A stretch of 38,201 bases of DNA from Streptomyces adelaidensis (GTDB lineage: Bacteria > Actinomycetota > Actinomycetes > Streptomycetales > Streptomycetaceae): assembly GCF_016598475.1 (NCBI RefSeq), contig NZ_JAEMUX010000081.1, forward strand, positions 1-38,201. The letters are read 5' to 3'. The translations under genes and the position numbers were made by a program. This document shows positions 8,926-18,300 of the stretch, piece after piece; the stretch's first letter is position 1; the number at the start of each line of letters is the position of its first letter. Under the pieces are notes generated by a model that saw nothing but the letters and a program-made list of their open reading frames with translations, had not been told where the DNA came from and did no database searches.

Positions 8926-9093
8926 GCCCCCGCCGCCCCTACCATCCCTCCCCCATCCAGGGGCTGCGCCCCTTCGACCCCCGCGGTCGGGCTCGGGGGG
9001 CTTGGGTGCGTTGGCGGGTGCGGGTGCGGGTGCGTCGGGGTTGATCGCGCAGTTCCCCGCGCCCCTCAAAAGCAGGGGCTTCGCCCCATGCCC
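8926..9093. repeat. Streptomyces-type intergenic repeat, copy A
   Basis: It contains the two recurring blocks of the repeat family in this window: CCGCCGCCCCTACC...CCAGGGGCTGCGCCCCTTC (about 8930-8974) and GATCGCGCAGTTCCCCGCGC followed by CCCT (9043-9066). It fills most of the space between manB and the Trm112-like gene. A third hairpin (GGGGC/GCCCC, 9075-9087) closes it. Confidence 0.75.
9064..9087 (-). terminator. Terminator-like hairpin after manB
   Basis: On the minus strand GGGGC, a 3-base loop, GCCCC, then TGCTTTTGAG. It lies 13 bp after the manB stop. The T run makes it a plausible intrinsic terminator or attenuator between manB and the Trm112-like gene. Confidence 0.5.
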
Positions 9094-9099
9094 CCAGTC

Positions 9100-10470
9100 T
9101 CACGCCCTGATGATTGCCAGCACCTCGTCCCGGACCTTTGTCATCGTCGTCTCGTCGCGGGCCTCCGCGTTCAGGCGGAGGAGGGGTTCGGTGTTGGAGG
9201 GGCGGACGTTGAACCACCAGTCGGGGGAGGTGATGGTGAGGCCGTCCAGGTCGTCGAGGGTGATGCCTTGTTGGTTCTCGTAGGCGGTTCTGACGGCGGT
9301 GAGGCGGTCTGACTGGTCGGCGACGGTGGAGTTGATCTCGCCGGAGCCGGCGTAGCGGTCGTACTGGGCCACGAGGCCGGAGAGGGGGCCGTCCTGGCCG
9401 CCGAGGGCCGCGAGGACGTGGAGGGCGGCCAGCATGCCCGTGTCGGCGTTCCAGAAGTCGGCGAAGTAGTAGTGGGCGGAGTGCTCGCCGCCGAAGATGG
9501 CGCCCGTTCTGGCCATCTCGGCTTTGATGAAGGAGTGGCCGACGCGGGTGCGCACCGGTGTGCCGCCGTTCTCCTTCACCACCTCGGGGACGGACCAGGA
9601 GGTGATCAGGTTGTGGATGACCACGCCCTTGCCGCCGTGCTTGGCGAGCTCGCGGGAGGCGACCAGGGCGGTGACCGCGGAGGGCGAGACCGGGTTGCCC
9701 TGCTCGTCGACGACGAAGCAGCGGTCGGCGTCGCCGTCGAAGGCGATGCCGAGGTCGGCGCCCTCCTCCCGGACACGCTTCTGGAGGTCGACGATGTTCG
9801 CCGGGTCGAGGGGGTTGGCCTCGTGGTTCGGGAACGTGCCGTCCAGCTCGAAGTACATGGGGACCAGGTCCAGCGGCAGGCCGGCGAAGACCGTGGGGAC
9901 CGTGTGGCCGCCCATGCCGTTGCCCGCGTCGACGACGACCTTCAGGGGGCGGCTGGAGGTCAGGTCGACGAGGCCCAGGAGGTGCGCCGAGTAATCCTCC
10001 AACGTGTCCCGGCTGGTGATCGTTCCCGGGGTCGCGGCCGGCTCCGGTGCGCCCGACTCGCTCCAGGCCTCTGCCAGTTCGCGGATCTCGGCGAGGCCGG
10101 TGTCCTGGCCGACGGGGGCGGCGCCCGCGCGGCACATCTTGATGCCGTTGTACTGGGCGGGGTTGTGGGAGGCCGTGAACATGGCGCCGGGCAGGTTGAA
10201 CGCGCCCGACGCGTAGTACAGCTGGTCCGTGGAGCAGAGGCCGATCTCGGTCACATGTACCCCGAGCGCAGCCGCCCCGCGCGCGAAGGCACGCGACAGG
10301 CCGGGGGAGGAGGGACGCATGTCGTGGCCGATGACGATGGCGTCAGCGTCGGTCACCCGTACGAAGGCCGCCCCGAAGAGCTCGGCCAGGGGCTCGTCCC
10401 ACTGGTCCGGGACCACCCCGCGTACGTCGTACGCCTTCACTATCGTCGACAGGTCAGCAGCCACGGTCAA
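9100..10470 (-). CDS. manB: Phosphomannomutase / phosphoglucomutase
   Basis: A 456-aa alpha-D-phosphohexomutase that converts mannose-6-phosphate to mannose-1-phosphate through a phosphoserine intermediate. All four family signatures are visible: the active-site serine loop TASHNPAQYNGIK (about 109-121), the metal loop AFDGDADRCFVVDEQG (about 238-253), the sugar-binding loop GGEHSAHYYF (about 325-334) and the phosphate-binding C-terminal RPSNTEPLLRLNAEA (about 422-436). The length is typical. The ATG at 10470 (MTVAADLSTIVKAYDVRG) carries the conserved N-terminal YDVRG. The lactate permease gene ends 86 bp upstream on the same strand. Confidence 0.96.
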   Translation of the reverse strand: MTVAADLSTIVKAYDVRGVVPDQWDEPLAELFGAAFVRVTDADAIVIGHDMRPSSPGLSRAFARGAAALGVHVTEIGLCSTDQLYYASGAFNLPGAMFTASHNPAQYNGIKMCRAGAAPVGQDTGLAEIRELAEAWSESGAPEPAATPGTITSRDTLEDYSAHLLGLVDLTSSRPLKVVVDAGNGMGGHTVPTVFAGLPLDLVPMYFELDGTFPNHEANPLDPANIVDLQKRVREEGADLGIAFDGDADRCFVVDEQGNPVSPSAVTALVASRELAKHGGKGVVIHNLITSWSVPEVVKENGGTPVRTRVGHSFIKAEMARTGAIFGGEHSAHYYFADFWNADTGMLAALHVLAALGGQDGPLSGLVAQYDRYAGSGEINSTVADQSDRLTAVRTAYENQQGITLDDLDGLTITSPDWWFNVRPSNTEPLLRLNAEARDETTMTKVRDEVLAIIRA

Positions 10471-10555
10471 ACCCTCCTGAAGTCCTCACCGGCCACCCAA
10501 ACTACCCGCCCGGACCGACAATCCGCTGTGCGACCTCAGAGCACAGTGGTGGCCG

Positions 10556-12172
10556 TCATCGAAGCATCCACTCCAGTACGGGCGTGCTCTGCCCCACCAC
10601 AATCAGGCACATCACCAGCAACAGCCCCAGGCTCCACGGGAGCACCTTGCGCAGCAGGTCGCCCTCGCGGCCCGCGAGGCCGACGGCGGCGCAGGCGATG
10701 GTCAGGTTCTGCGGGGAGATCATCTTGCCGAGGACGCCGCCGGAGCTGTTGGCGGCGGCGAGGAGTTCGGGCGACAGGCCCGACTGGCGGGCCGCGTTCA
10801 CCTGGAGGGCGCCGAAGAGGGCGTTCGCGGAGGTGTCGGAGCCGGAGACCGCGACGCCGAACCAGCCCAGCACGGGCGACAGGAAGGCCAGCCCGGCGCC
10901 GGCCGCCGCCACGAAGTGCCCGATGGTGGCGGCCTGTCCGGAGAGGTTCATGACGTAGGCGAGCGCCAGGACGGACGTCACGGTGAGGATGGCGAACCGC
11001 AGTTCATGGACCGTGGCCGCCCACTCCCGGACGGCCACGCGCGCGTGGACCCCCAGTACGACGGCGGTGCACAGGCCGGCGAGCAGTACCAGCGTGCCGC
11101 CGGTGGACACGACCGGCCAGATGAAGACATTGCCGCCGACGGCGTCGCCGGCCGGGTTCGCGACGTCCAGGAAGGGCCAGTCGTATGTCTGTGTCGCCCC
11201 GGCCAGCCAGTCCTTCACCGCCGGGATCTGGGCGACGGAGAAGATCGCGACGATCAGCGCGTACGGGGCGTAGGCGCGCAGGACTTCGCGTGGCGGGCCC
11301 TCCTCGTCGAGGTCCTCGCTGCGCACGCCGGTCAGGACGGCGGCCCGTACGGGTTCGGCGGCGGGCCGGCGCGCCTGGGGTACGGCGACGAGGGCGGCCG
11401 CGCCCAGCAAGGCGGCCCCGATGTCGGCGAGTTGCGCGGAGAGGTAGTTGGAGGCGACGAACTGGCCGACGGCGAAGGCGGTCCCGCATGCCAGGGCGGG
11501 CACCCAGGTCTCGCGCACCCCGCGCCGCCCGTCGACCAGACCGACGAGGACGAGCGGCACGACGAGGGCGAGCAGGGGTGTCTGCCGGCCGACCACGGAC
11601 GCCACGGTGTCCAGGGGCAGTTCGGTGACCTGGGCGAGTGTGACGACCGGGGTGCCCATGGCCCCGAAGGCGACGGGCGCGGTGTTGGCGACCAGGGCGA
11701 CCACGGCAGCCTTCACCGGTTCGAAGCCGAGCGCGACGAGCATGACCGAGCAGATGGCGACCGGCGCGCCGAAGCCGGCGAGGGCTTCCAGGAGCGCGCC
11801 GAAGCAGAAGGCGACGACGAGCGCCTGGATGCGCGGGTCGTCGGAGAGCCGTCCGAAGGAGCGGCGCAGGATGTCGAAGTGCCGGGTGTGGACGGTCATC
11901 CGGTACACCCACAGGGCGTTGACGACGATCCACATGATCGGGAAGAGACCGAACAGGGCTCCCTGGGCGGCGCTGGAGAGCGTCTGGCCGAGCGGCATGC
12001 CGTAGGCGAGCCAGGCGACCAGTGCGGCCGCCAGCAGGCCGGTCAGGCCCGCCAGATGCGCTTTCAGGCGGACCCCGCCGAGCAGGATCAGGACGATGAC
12101 GAGGGGCAGGGTCGCGACGAGGGCGGACAGGCCGAGCGAGCCGGCCACGGGTTCCAGTTCCTGGACGTACAC
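10556..12172 (-). CDS. L-lactate permease (LctP family)
   Basis: About 538 aa from the GTG at 12172, chosen because GGGGAGG lies 7 bp upstream and the protein then begins VYVQELEPVAGSLGLSALVATLPLV, as lactate permeases do. The open frame reaches 12247, but the extra 25 residues are charged and lack a ribosome site. There are 12 or more membrane segments. Conserved stretches include FGALLEALAGFGAPVAICS, TAPVAFGAMGTPV and GSDTSANALFGALQ, followed by SSGGVLGKMISPQNLTIA, the signature of the LctP/LldP/GlcA family of lactate/glycolate proton symporters. It sits between manB and DUF3499, which are neighbours in mycobacteria as I recall, so it looks like a lineage-specific insertion into a conserved block. 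Confidence 0.93.
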   Translation of the reverse strand: MYVQELEPVAGSLGLSALVATLPLVIVLILLGGVRLKAHLAGLTGLLAAALVAWLAYGMPLGQTLSSAAQGALFGLFPIMWIVVNALWVYRMTVHTRHFDILRRSFGRLSDDPRIQALVVAFCFGALLEALAGFGAPVAICSVMLVALGFEPVKAAVVALVANTAPVAFGAMGTPVVTLAQVTELPLDTVASVVGRQTPLLALVVPLVLVGLVDGRRGVRETWVPALACGTAFAVGQFVASNYLSAQLADIGAALLGAAALVAVPQARRPAAEPVRAAVLTGVRSEDLDEEGPPREVLRAYAPYALIVAIFSVAQIPAVKDWLAGATQTYDWPFLDVANPAGDAVGGNVFIWPVVSTGGTLVLLAGLCTAVVLGVHARVAVREWAATVHELRFAILTVTSVLALAYVMNLSGQAATIGHFVAAAGAGLAFLSPVLGWFGVAVSGSDTSANALFGALQVNAARQSGLSPELLAAANSSGGVLGKMISPQNLTIACAAVGLAGREGDLLRKVLPWSLGLLLVMCLIVVGQSTPVLEWMLR

Positions 12173-12400
12173 GGGAGCCTCCCCGGATTCCGCGATGCGG
12201 AAGCGGTTTCTCACGGGCACCCGGAATGGTCGCGTCCGTGCCGACACGGCGTCAACAGGCGTGCGTCACCGAGTGAAACGGCAGGGATCGGAAACAGCCA
12301 CGGAGAACGACAGCGGAACGGGAGGAGAGGAGCGCCGCGAAACAGCGTGCACAAGAACGACCACGAAGGGGGGCGTACGGCAACAGCCGTGCCCGTTGCG

Positions 12401-12823
12401 TCAGTTGTCGGGCGAGCGCAGCACCCGGAGGTGGCCGCGCCGGGCGACCTCCATCGGGTCCGCCGTGCGGGGGCCGCCACCGGCATCCGCGGCACGCCGC
12501 TGCGGGCGGGCCGCCTCGCGCACGGCGTTGGCAAGCGCTTCCAGGTCGTCACCGCTGGGGCGTGCGGGAGCGGAGGAGTCCAGCAGCCGTACGACCTCCC
12601 AGCCTCGCGGCGCGGTGAGGCGCTCGGAGTGCTCGGCACACAGGTCGTAGCAGTGGGGTTCGGCGTAGGTGGCGAGGGGGCCGAGGACCGCGGTCGAGTC
12701 GGCGTAGACGTACGTCAGCGTCGCGACGGCGGGACGGCCGCAGGCGGTGCGCGAACAGCGACGTACAGGGCTCACGACGTTGGACGGTACCGCACTCTTG
12801 AGCGGGCCGCGACGACTCTCCAC
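12401..12823 (-). CDS. DUF3499 zinc-ribbon-like protein
   Basis: About 140 aa from the GTG at 12823, which has GGTGGAG about 7 bp upstream. A second candidate GTG at 12775 (SPVRRCSRTACGRP) would remove 16 residues. The conserved core carries Cys23, Cys28, Cys58 and Cys62 with His57 and His65 (RRCSRTACGRP ... PHCYDLCAEHSERL), a likely metal site, followed by PRGWEVVRL. The tail is basic and low-complexity. This is the actinobacterial DUF3499 family, found next to whiB2 and manB in mycobacteria. Function is unknown. It is divergent from the zincin-like gene across 359 bp. Confidence 0.88.
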   Translation of the reverse strand: MESRRGPLKSAVPSNVVSPVRRCSRTACGRPAVATLTYVYADSTAVLGPLATYAEPHCYDLCAEHSERLTAPRGWEVVRLLDSSAPARPSGDDLEALANAVREAARPQRRAADAGGGPRTADPMEVARRGHLRVLRSPDN

Positions 12824-13182
12824 CAGGTCACTCCACCGTGTCGTGCCGCGAATCGCCCCACACGCCCCTCCGAACCCACCGCACTGACCTGCGAGTAGCC
12901 CGGCGTCCGGGATACCGAACACTCCCCCTGGTGGTCAACTTTCGCTATAGACCATGACAATTGACGTGAGTCAGTCGGTCTCGGCGAGATATGGAATCGA
13001 GCCCAACCTTGGCCGGAATGGTCATCCTGCGACATGCCGTACGGCCCCGGGTGGTGGCCCCCGTGGTGATCGCGTGCGGCGAACCGGTCGGACTTGCCAG
13101 GTCAGCCAGGTCGAGCCGGTGGTGCGGGCCGGGAGTGTGGAGCCGGGCGCGCGGACCTCGCGGGGACTACGCTTCGCAGGTG
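12824..13182. promoter_or_regulatory. Divergent promoter region, DUF3499 / zincin-like gene
   Basis: A 359-bp region without a supported gene. It has a local AT-rich patch around 12935-12970 (CAACTTTCGCTATAGACCAT). On the minus strand TTGACC (12933-12938) and TATCCC (12909-12914) are 18 bp apart and could drive the DUF3499 gene, although the -10 is weak. On the plus strand TTGACG (12962-12967) has no good -10 at 16-18 bp. The right half is normal-GC leader for the zincin-like gene. Confidence 0.35.
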
Positions 13183-13650
13183 ATGGACAACCTCGTACCG
13201 CCCCGCGCCGCCTCCGCACCCGGGCCCCGCCGCCGAGACCGGCACGGCAGGGGGATGCGCGGCCCCATCGCGCCGCCCCAGGTGCCGCTCGCGGCGAGTC
13301 GCGCCGAGATGTTCGCGGATCTTGTACAGGACTCCGTGGAGCGGCTGGAGCGGCGATGGCCGCAGCTCGCGGACATCGACTTCCTCGTCCTCGAAGTGCC
13401 GCGGCTCGACGGGCCGGGGGACGGGACGTGGAACGAGGAGGCCGTGCCGCTGGGCGGGACCGTCGCCGCGCGGGAGGGGCGGCCTGCGCGGGTCGTCGTC
13501 TATCGACGGCCGGTGGAGATCCGTACCAAGGGGCGGGACGAGCGGGCCGCGCTGGTTCATGAGGTCGTGGTCGAGCAGGTGGCCGAGTTGTTGGGGTTGA
13601 ATCCGGAGACGGTGGATCCTCGGTACGGGGATGGGGACGGGGAGGAGTGA
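13183..13650 (+). CDS. Zincin-like metallopeptidase-family protein with broken active site
   Basis: A 155-aa protein from the ATG at 13183 (MDNLVPPRAASAPG). The open frame continues upstream, but the extra part is Arg/Gly-rich shadow sequence. Family features are FADLVQDSVERLERRWPQL and IDFLVLEVP near 44-72, VVVYRRPVEIR near 104-113 and the C-terminal helix RAALVHEVVVEQVAELLGL at 121-139. In the catalytic zincin_1 family this helix reads HExxH(H). Here it is H126-E127-VVV-E131, so the second zinc histidine is missing and proteolysis is doubtful. A similar protein is encoded beside whiB2 in mycobacteria. The start has only a weak ribosome site (GCAGGTG). Confidence 0.8.
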   Translation: MDNLVPPRAASAPGPRRRDRHGRGMRGPIAPPQVPLAASRAEMFADLVQDSVERLERRWPQLADIDFLVLEVPRLDGPGDGTWNEEAVPLGGTVAAREGRPARVVVYRRPVEIRTKGRDERAALVHEVVVEQVAELLGLNPETVDPRYGDGDGEE

Positions 13651-13675
13651 CGTCGGGGGGCTTCTGATGTGTTTT

Positions 13676-13785
13676 CGCCCCCGCCGCCCCTACCCGTCCC
13701 ATCCCCCAGGGGCCGCGCCCCTTCTACCCCCGTTTTTCGGCTGCGGGTCCGTGGGGGCTTGTCGCGCCGTTCCCCGCGCCCCTTG
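13676..13785. repeat. Streptomyces-type intergenic repeat, copy B
   Basis: CCGCCGCCCCTACCCGTCCC, then CCCCCAGGGGCCGCGCCCCT, then a GTGGGGGCTTGTCGC block and CGTTCCCCGCGCCCCTTGA. It lies between the convergent zincin-like and DUF5719 genes. The AGGGGC/GCCCCT arms can form a hairpin, so it may also serve as a terminator for both genes. Confidence 0.8.
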
Positions 13786-13808
13786 AGGCCAAGACCTGGG
13801 GCGGCGGC

Positions 13809-15311
13809 TTACCTCTGCAGTACCGACAGGTCCTGATTCGCCTCCGGTACTGCCACCGTGCCTCGGTCGTCCTGGAGGGGCTGGATGGTGAAGGCTGAGA
13901 GGGTTTCGAGCTTGGATTCCAGGGTTCGGGAGGCGTGGACGGGGCCGCCCGAGACGGGTTCGACGGTCAGGGCGTAGGTGCCCTTGAGGCCGGTCGGGGC
14001 GGGCATGGCGATGTTCTGGGTGGTGCCGGCCTTGATGGTGAAGGTCTTGGTGGTGGGCTCGCCGGCGCCGCTGCCCGCGGACGCGGTGACCTTGACCTCG
14101 GCCGTGCGGGTGGGGGCGGTCAGGGCGAGGGTGGTGCCCTTGGCAGTGTTGTGGGCGGCTGTCGCGCGCGTGCCGACGGGGCGGGTGGCCGGGATGAAGG
14201 CCGTTTCCTGGTTGTCGCCCTTGCCGCGGACGACGCGGAGGGCGGCCACCACCGGGATCGCCTCGTCGGTGGGGGTCAGCAGCAGGGAACCGGCCTCGCC
14301 GCGCGTGATGTCACCCAGGTCGGCGGAGGCGGTCATGCCCGCCTTGACGTGCAGCGTCTCGTTGCCGGCCGGGGTGATCGGGCCGGACGGCGAGGCGAGC
14401 CGTACCTTCAGGTCGGCGTCGGTGTCGCCAGGGGTGAAGACGACGAGGCGTACGGAAGTGGCGTCCTTCGGGATGCCGGGGAGGACCACGCTGCCCGCCG
14501 GGTCGGCCGCGGCGGCCAGCCAGTCGCCGCCCAGCTTGTCGTCGAGGGACTGGACCGCGGCGGCGACCCGGCCGCTGCGGACGCTGACGTGGACCGTGAG
14601 GTCGGCCGCCTTCGCCGTGGCGAGCGTCGACAGCAGGACCGGCTCGCTGGAGCGGGGCTGGACCGTGATGCCCTCCCCCGCCGTCGACTTCAGGGCGCCG
14701 TCCTTGCCGTAGAGCTCGATGTCGACGACGGCGGCCGAGTCGTCCGGGTTGGTGAGGTGGACGTAATCGGTGCGGTCCGCGGCCGTACTGGTGCCTGGGA
14801 ACCAGAACTCCGTGTCCGGGGCGGAGCAGTTGACGCCGAGCAGGCCGCGGCCGGTGCCTGCGGCGACCTCGGTGGTCTCCTGGACCGTCCAGCCGGGCGC
14901 GAACTTGCCCTCGGCCGTGCCGATCAGCGCGGGCGACTCGGCGCCGTCGACGCTGTTGGTCACGGGCTTGCCGGGCTCCTTGGGCTCGACGACGGCCTTG
15001 TCTTCCTTCTTGTCCTCCTTGCCTGCTTGCTCTTTCTTGCCCGCCGACTTCCCGCCCGCCGCCGCCAGTTCGGCGCTGCCGTCGCCTCCGGTGCCCTCGG
15101 TGACGGGGGTGAAGGACGTGTACGCGGTCTCCGCGACGTCCGAGGTGCTCGGCTGGGGGCAGAGCAGACTCGTGCGCTGCACCGGCAGTTGGACGGCCGC
15201 CTCGGTGGTGGTGTCGCCGCCGGAGGCGTCGGGCGCGGTGAGCGCGGCGAAGCCGGTGACCGCGGCGAGGGCGGTGGTGCCGGCGATCAGGGACAGGGTC
15301 GTGCGGTTCAC
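13809..15311 (-). CDS. DUF5719 family exported protein
   Basis: A 500-aa protein with an N-terminal signal/anchor (MNRTTLSLIAGTTALAAVTG, hydrophobic 6-28) and an otherwise soluble extracellular part. Residues ~88-117 form a Lys/Glu-rich low-complexity linker (KKEQAGKEDKKEDK). The remainder looks like repeated beta-sandwich domains with Val/Thr-rich strands (VDIELYGKDGALKST, VRLVVFTPGDTDADLKV, GTYALTVEPVSGGPVHASR). The family occurs in actinobacteria directly downstream of the large membrane glycosyltransferase gene. The ATG overlaps the glycosyltransferase stop by 4 bp (15308-15311), so translation is coupled and the two probably work together at the membrane. Biochemical function is unknown. 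Confidence 0.85.
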   Translation of the reverse strand: MNRTTLSLIAGTTALAAVTGFAALTAPDASGGDTTTEAAVQLPVQRTSLLCPQPSTSDVAETAYTSFTPVTEGTGGDGSAELAAAGGKSAGKKEQAGKEDKKEDKAVVEPKEPGKPVTNSVDGAESPALIGTAEGKFAPGWTVQETTEVAAGTGRGLLGVNCSAPDTEFWFPGTSTAADRTDYVHLTNPDDSAAVVDIELYGKDGALKSTAGEGITVQPRSSEPVLLSTLATAKAADLTVHVSVRSGRVAAAVQSLDDKLGGDWLAAAADPAGSVVLPGIPKDATSVRLVVFTPGDTDADLKVRLASPSGPITPAGNETLHVKAGMTASADLGDITRGEAGSLLLTPTDEAIPVVAALRVVRGKGDNQETAFIPATRPVGTRATAAHNTAKGTTLALTAPTRTAEVKVTASAGSGAGEPTTKTFTIKAGTTQNIAMPAPTGLKGTYALTVEPVSGGPVHASRTLESKLETLSAFTIQPLQDDRGTVAVPEANQDLSVLQR

Positions 15312-18300
15312 TGCTGGCTCCCGTCGGGGCGCTCACTGTCGGCGCCGGTGCCTTGCGACGGGTCGTACGTCGCGTCGTAGCCCTGGGCGTACGTCTGATC
15401 GTAGGGAGCCGCGCTGCCCCCGTAGGCGTACGGGTCGTACTGGCCGCCCTGGTAAGGGTCCGCCTGGTAGTGCTGCTGGTCGTACGTGCCCGCCGGGTAC
15501 TGCTGGCCGCCCTGGTACTGCTGGTCGTAGTGGCCGTACTCGGCGGCGGCGCCCGCCTGTTGCGCGGCGTCCCAGTCGCCGTACGCGGGCTGCTGCGGGA
15601 CGGGAGCGGTGGCCGGGGCCTCCTGAGGGGCGAAGGGCAGGCCGGGGTCGGCTGACTCCTCGGCCTCTGCCTCCGCCTGGGCACGCAGGCGTCGGGCGCG
15701 GCGGCCGTCGCCGGTGATGTCCTGGGCGGGCACGGCTACCGGCTCGTCGGGGAGGTCGTCGTCGACGTCACGGCGGCGGCCGGGCAGGGCGAGGATCACG
15801 AGGACGACGGCGAGCGAGCCCTGGGCCCACAGCCAGCCGGTGTGGCTCACCGGGGAGTCGAAGACGACGTCCAACCTGCCGCCGCCGACGGGCAGCTGGA
15901 AGCCCTGGGCCCAGCCGTCGACCGTGGTGGCGGTCAGCGGCTTGCCGTCGAGGGTCGCGGTCCAGGACTCGTCGGCGGTGTCGGCGAGGCGCAGGACCCG
16001 GCCCGAACCGCCGGCCGGGATGGTGGTGTGCACGTCGACGGGACCGGCGGCGACGGCCTTCGGGTCGCCCGAGGAGGCCTCGATGGTGACGCGGGCGACC
16101 TGGCGGTCCAAGCGCCACAGGGCGCTGCCGTCCTGCTGGCTGAGCCTGCTCAGGCCGGGGGTGGCGTCCATGACGCGGCTGACCTCGCGGGGCGCGCCCG
16201 GGCGGACGAGGACGTAGCGCACGGCGAAGGCGCCGAGTTCGTCGCTCTGGTCGGCGCCTGAGCCGGCGACCAGGTTGGCGACGACCTTGTCGAGCTGCTT
16301 GTTCTCCCCCTCGGCGGCGGTGAATTCGCCGTCGCCGAGGCGGACGCCGGAGCCGCGGACCAGGGTGTAGCCGACCTGGGCGGTGGAGTCGCTGTCGAGG
16401 ACGAGGGTGCGGGCCTGGTCGCGGGTGCCGCTCTCCTCGGCGACGAACGCGGGCACCTGGACGGGGTCGCGGCGCTCCACGGGCCCGTCGGCGCCGCCGA
16501 TCATCCATCCGGCGGCGGCCAGCAGCGGGCCGACTGCGGCGGCCAGCGCGATGAGCACGGCCACCGGCTGACGCCAGCCGAAGCTCTGCTCGGCCACACG
16601 CGAGCGTGCCCCGTCGGCGCCCAGGGTGGCGGCGGCGAGGAGGGCGAGGCCGTAGACGAGGGTCGCGGGACCGGCCCAGGCGGAGCCGTTGGAGAGGACC
16701 GCGAAGACGAGGGCCACCAGGGCCGCCGTCCAGGCCGTCCGGATTCCCAACTGACGTTCCGAGCGGAGCAGGGCGGCCAGCGCGGCCAGGACGACGCCGA
16801 TGAGCGTCAGCCCGCCGACCGTGCCGGGCCCGCCGGGGCTGATGCCGAGCAGGTCGGTCGCGGAGGCCGCGCTCGCGCCGTACTCCAGACCGGCCTCCTG
16901 GAAGAAGCCGAACGGCAGCAGCGTCAGCGACCAGGGGGCGAGGATCAGCAGCGGGGTGCCCAGCTGGGCGAGGAAACGCGGACCGTAGGCGGTGATCTCG
17001 CGGCGGCGCACGGCGAGGAGCCCGAGGCCGAGGAGCAGTGCGATGGGCCAGACGATGGGGGTGAACGCGGTGGTGATCGACAGCAGCAGCGCGTACGCCC
17101 AGGTGGCGCGCCAGCTGCCGCGCGCCCCCGTGCTGTTCGTGAGCCCGGCGGCCGCGGCGCCCGCGCGGGCGATGAGGGGCAGCAGGATCGCGAGGACGGC
17201 GGTGCCGATGCGACCGGCCGCCAGCGCGCCGGTGACGGCGGGCAGGAAGGCGTACACGACGGCCGCCCAGGCGCGCAGCAGCCGGGACTCCACGAGGGGG
17301 CGCGAGGCGAAGTACGCGGTGAAGCCGGCCAGCGGCACGGAGGCCACGAGGAGCACGGTGACCGCGAGTCCGGTGGAGCCGAAGAGCAGGGAGGCGAGCA
17401 TGGCCACGAGCGCCAGATACGGCGGCGCGGCCTCGGTGCCGCCGGCGCCGACCGGGTGCCAGGCGTCCAGGTAGCGCGACCACAGCTCGGCGGAGTCGGC
17501 GGGGGCGGGCAGCAGGGCGCCGCCCGCGAGCGCGCCGCCGCCGAGCAGCTCGCGGCAGGCGACGAGCGAGGCGAGCAGCAGGAGCGCGAAGAGCACGGGC
17601 CCGGGCTTGCGGGCGACGCGCTTGAGCCGGGCGAACTGCTCGACCTGAAGGAAGTCGGCGTCGTCGTCACCAGGCCCGGACTCGACCGCGCCGCCGTGCC
17701 GGCCGGCCTGGGGAGCCTCGGCGTCGGAGTGCCCGAACAGATCGCCCGCGGCCTGTTCGACGGTGGCCCGCACGGTCGCGCCGGGCGGCGGGAACAGCGG
17801 ACGCAGCTCGGCCTTGTCCAGCTGCGAGCGGCCTCGCCTGCGCCGCCCGGCGATGATCCGCTCGGGCCGCAGCAGCGCGCTCAGCAGACCGCGGATCTCG
17901 TCGACGGCCTGTCCGGGGACCTTGCCTACGAGGTACGCGACGGTTCTGAGGAGCGTGCCGAGGACGATCCGCAGCAGTACCCAGGGGAGCTGTGCCGTAC
18001 GGGAGTTGACGAGGAGGGTGTAGACGGCGCCCGCCTTGTCGACCATGTGCGGGGAGGCGGCGCTGCGGCCCACGCAGTCGACGGTGCGGCGCTCGCGTGA
18101 GGACGCCTCGGCGTGCCGTACGACGGCTTCGGGGGCGACGAGGACGCGGTGCCCGGCGGCGGTGGCGCGCCAGCACAGGTCGACGTCGTCACGCATCAGG
18201 GGCAGGCGCCGGTCGAAGCCGCCGAGCTCGTCGAAGACGTCGCGGCGGATCAGCATGCCGGCGGTGGACACGGCGAGGCTGGTCTTGACGTGGTCGTGCT

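Noticed and set aside
12173..12247. N-terminal extension of the lactate permease
   Set aside because: The extra 25 residues are charged and not like the family; a good ribosome site precedes the GTG at 12172.
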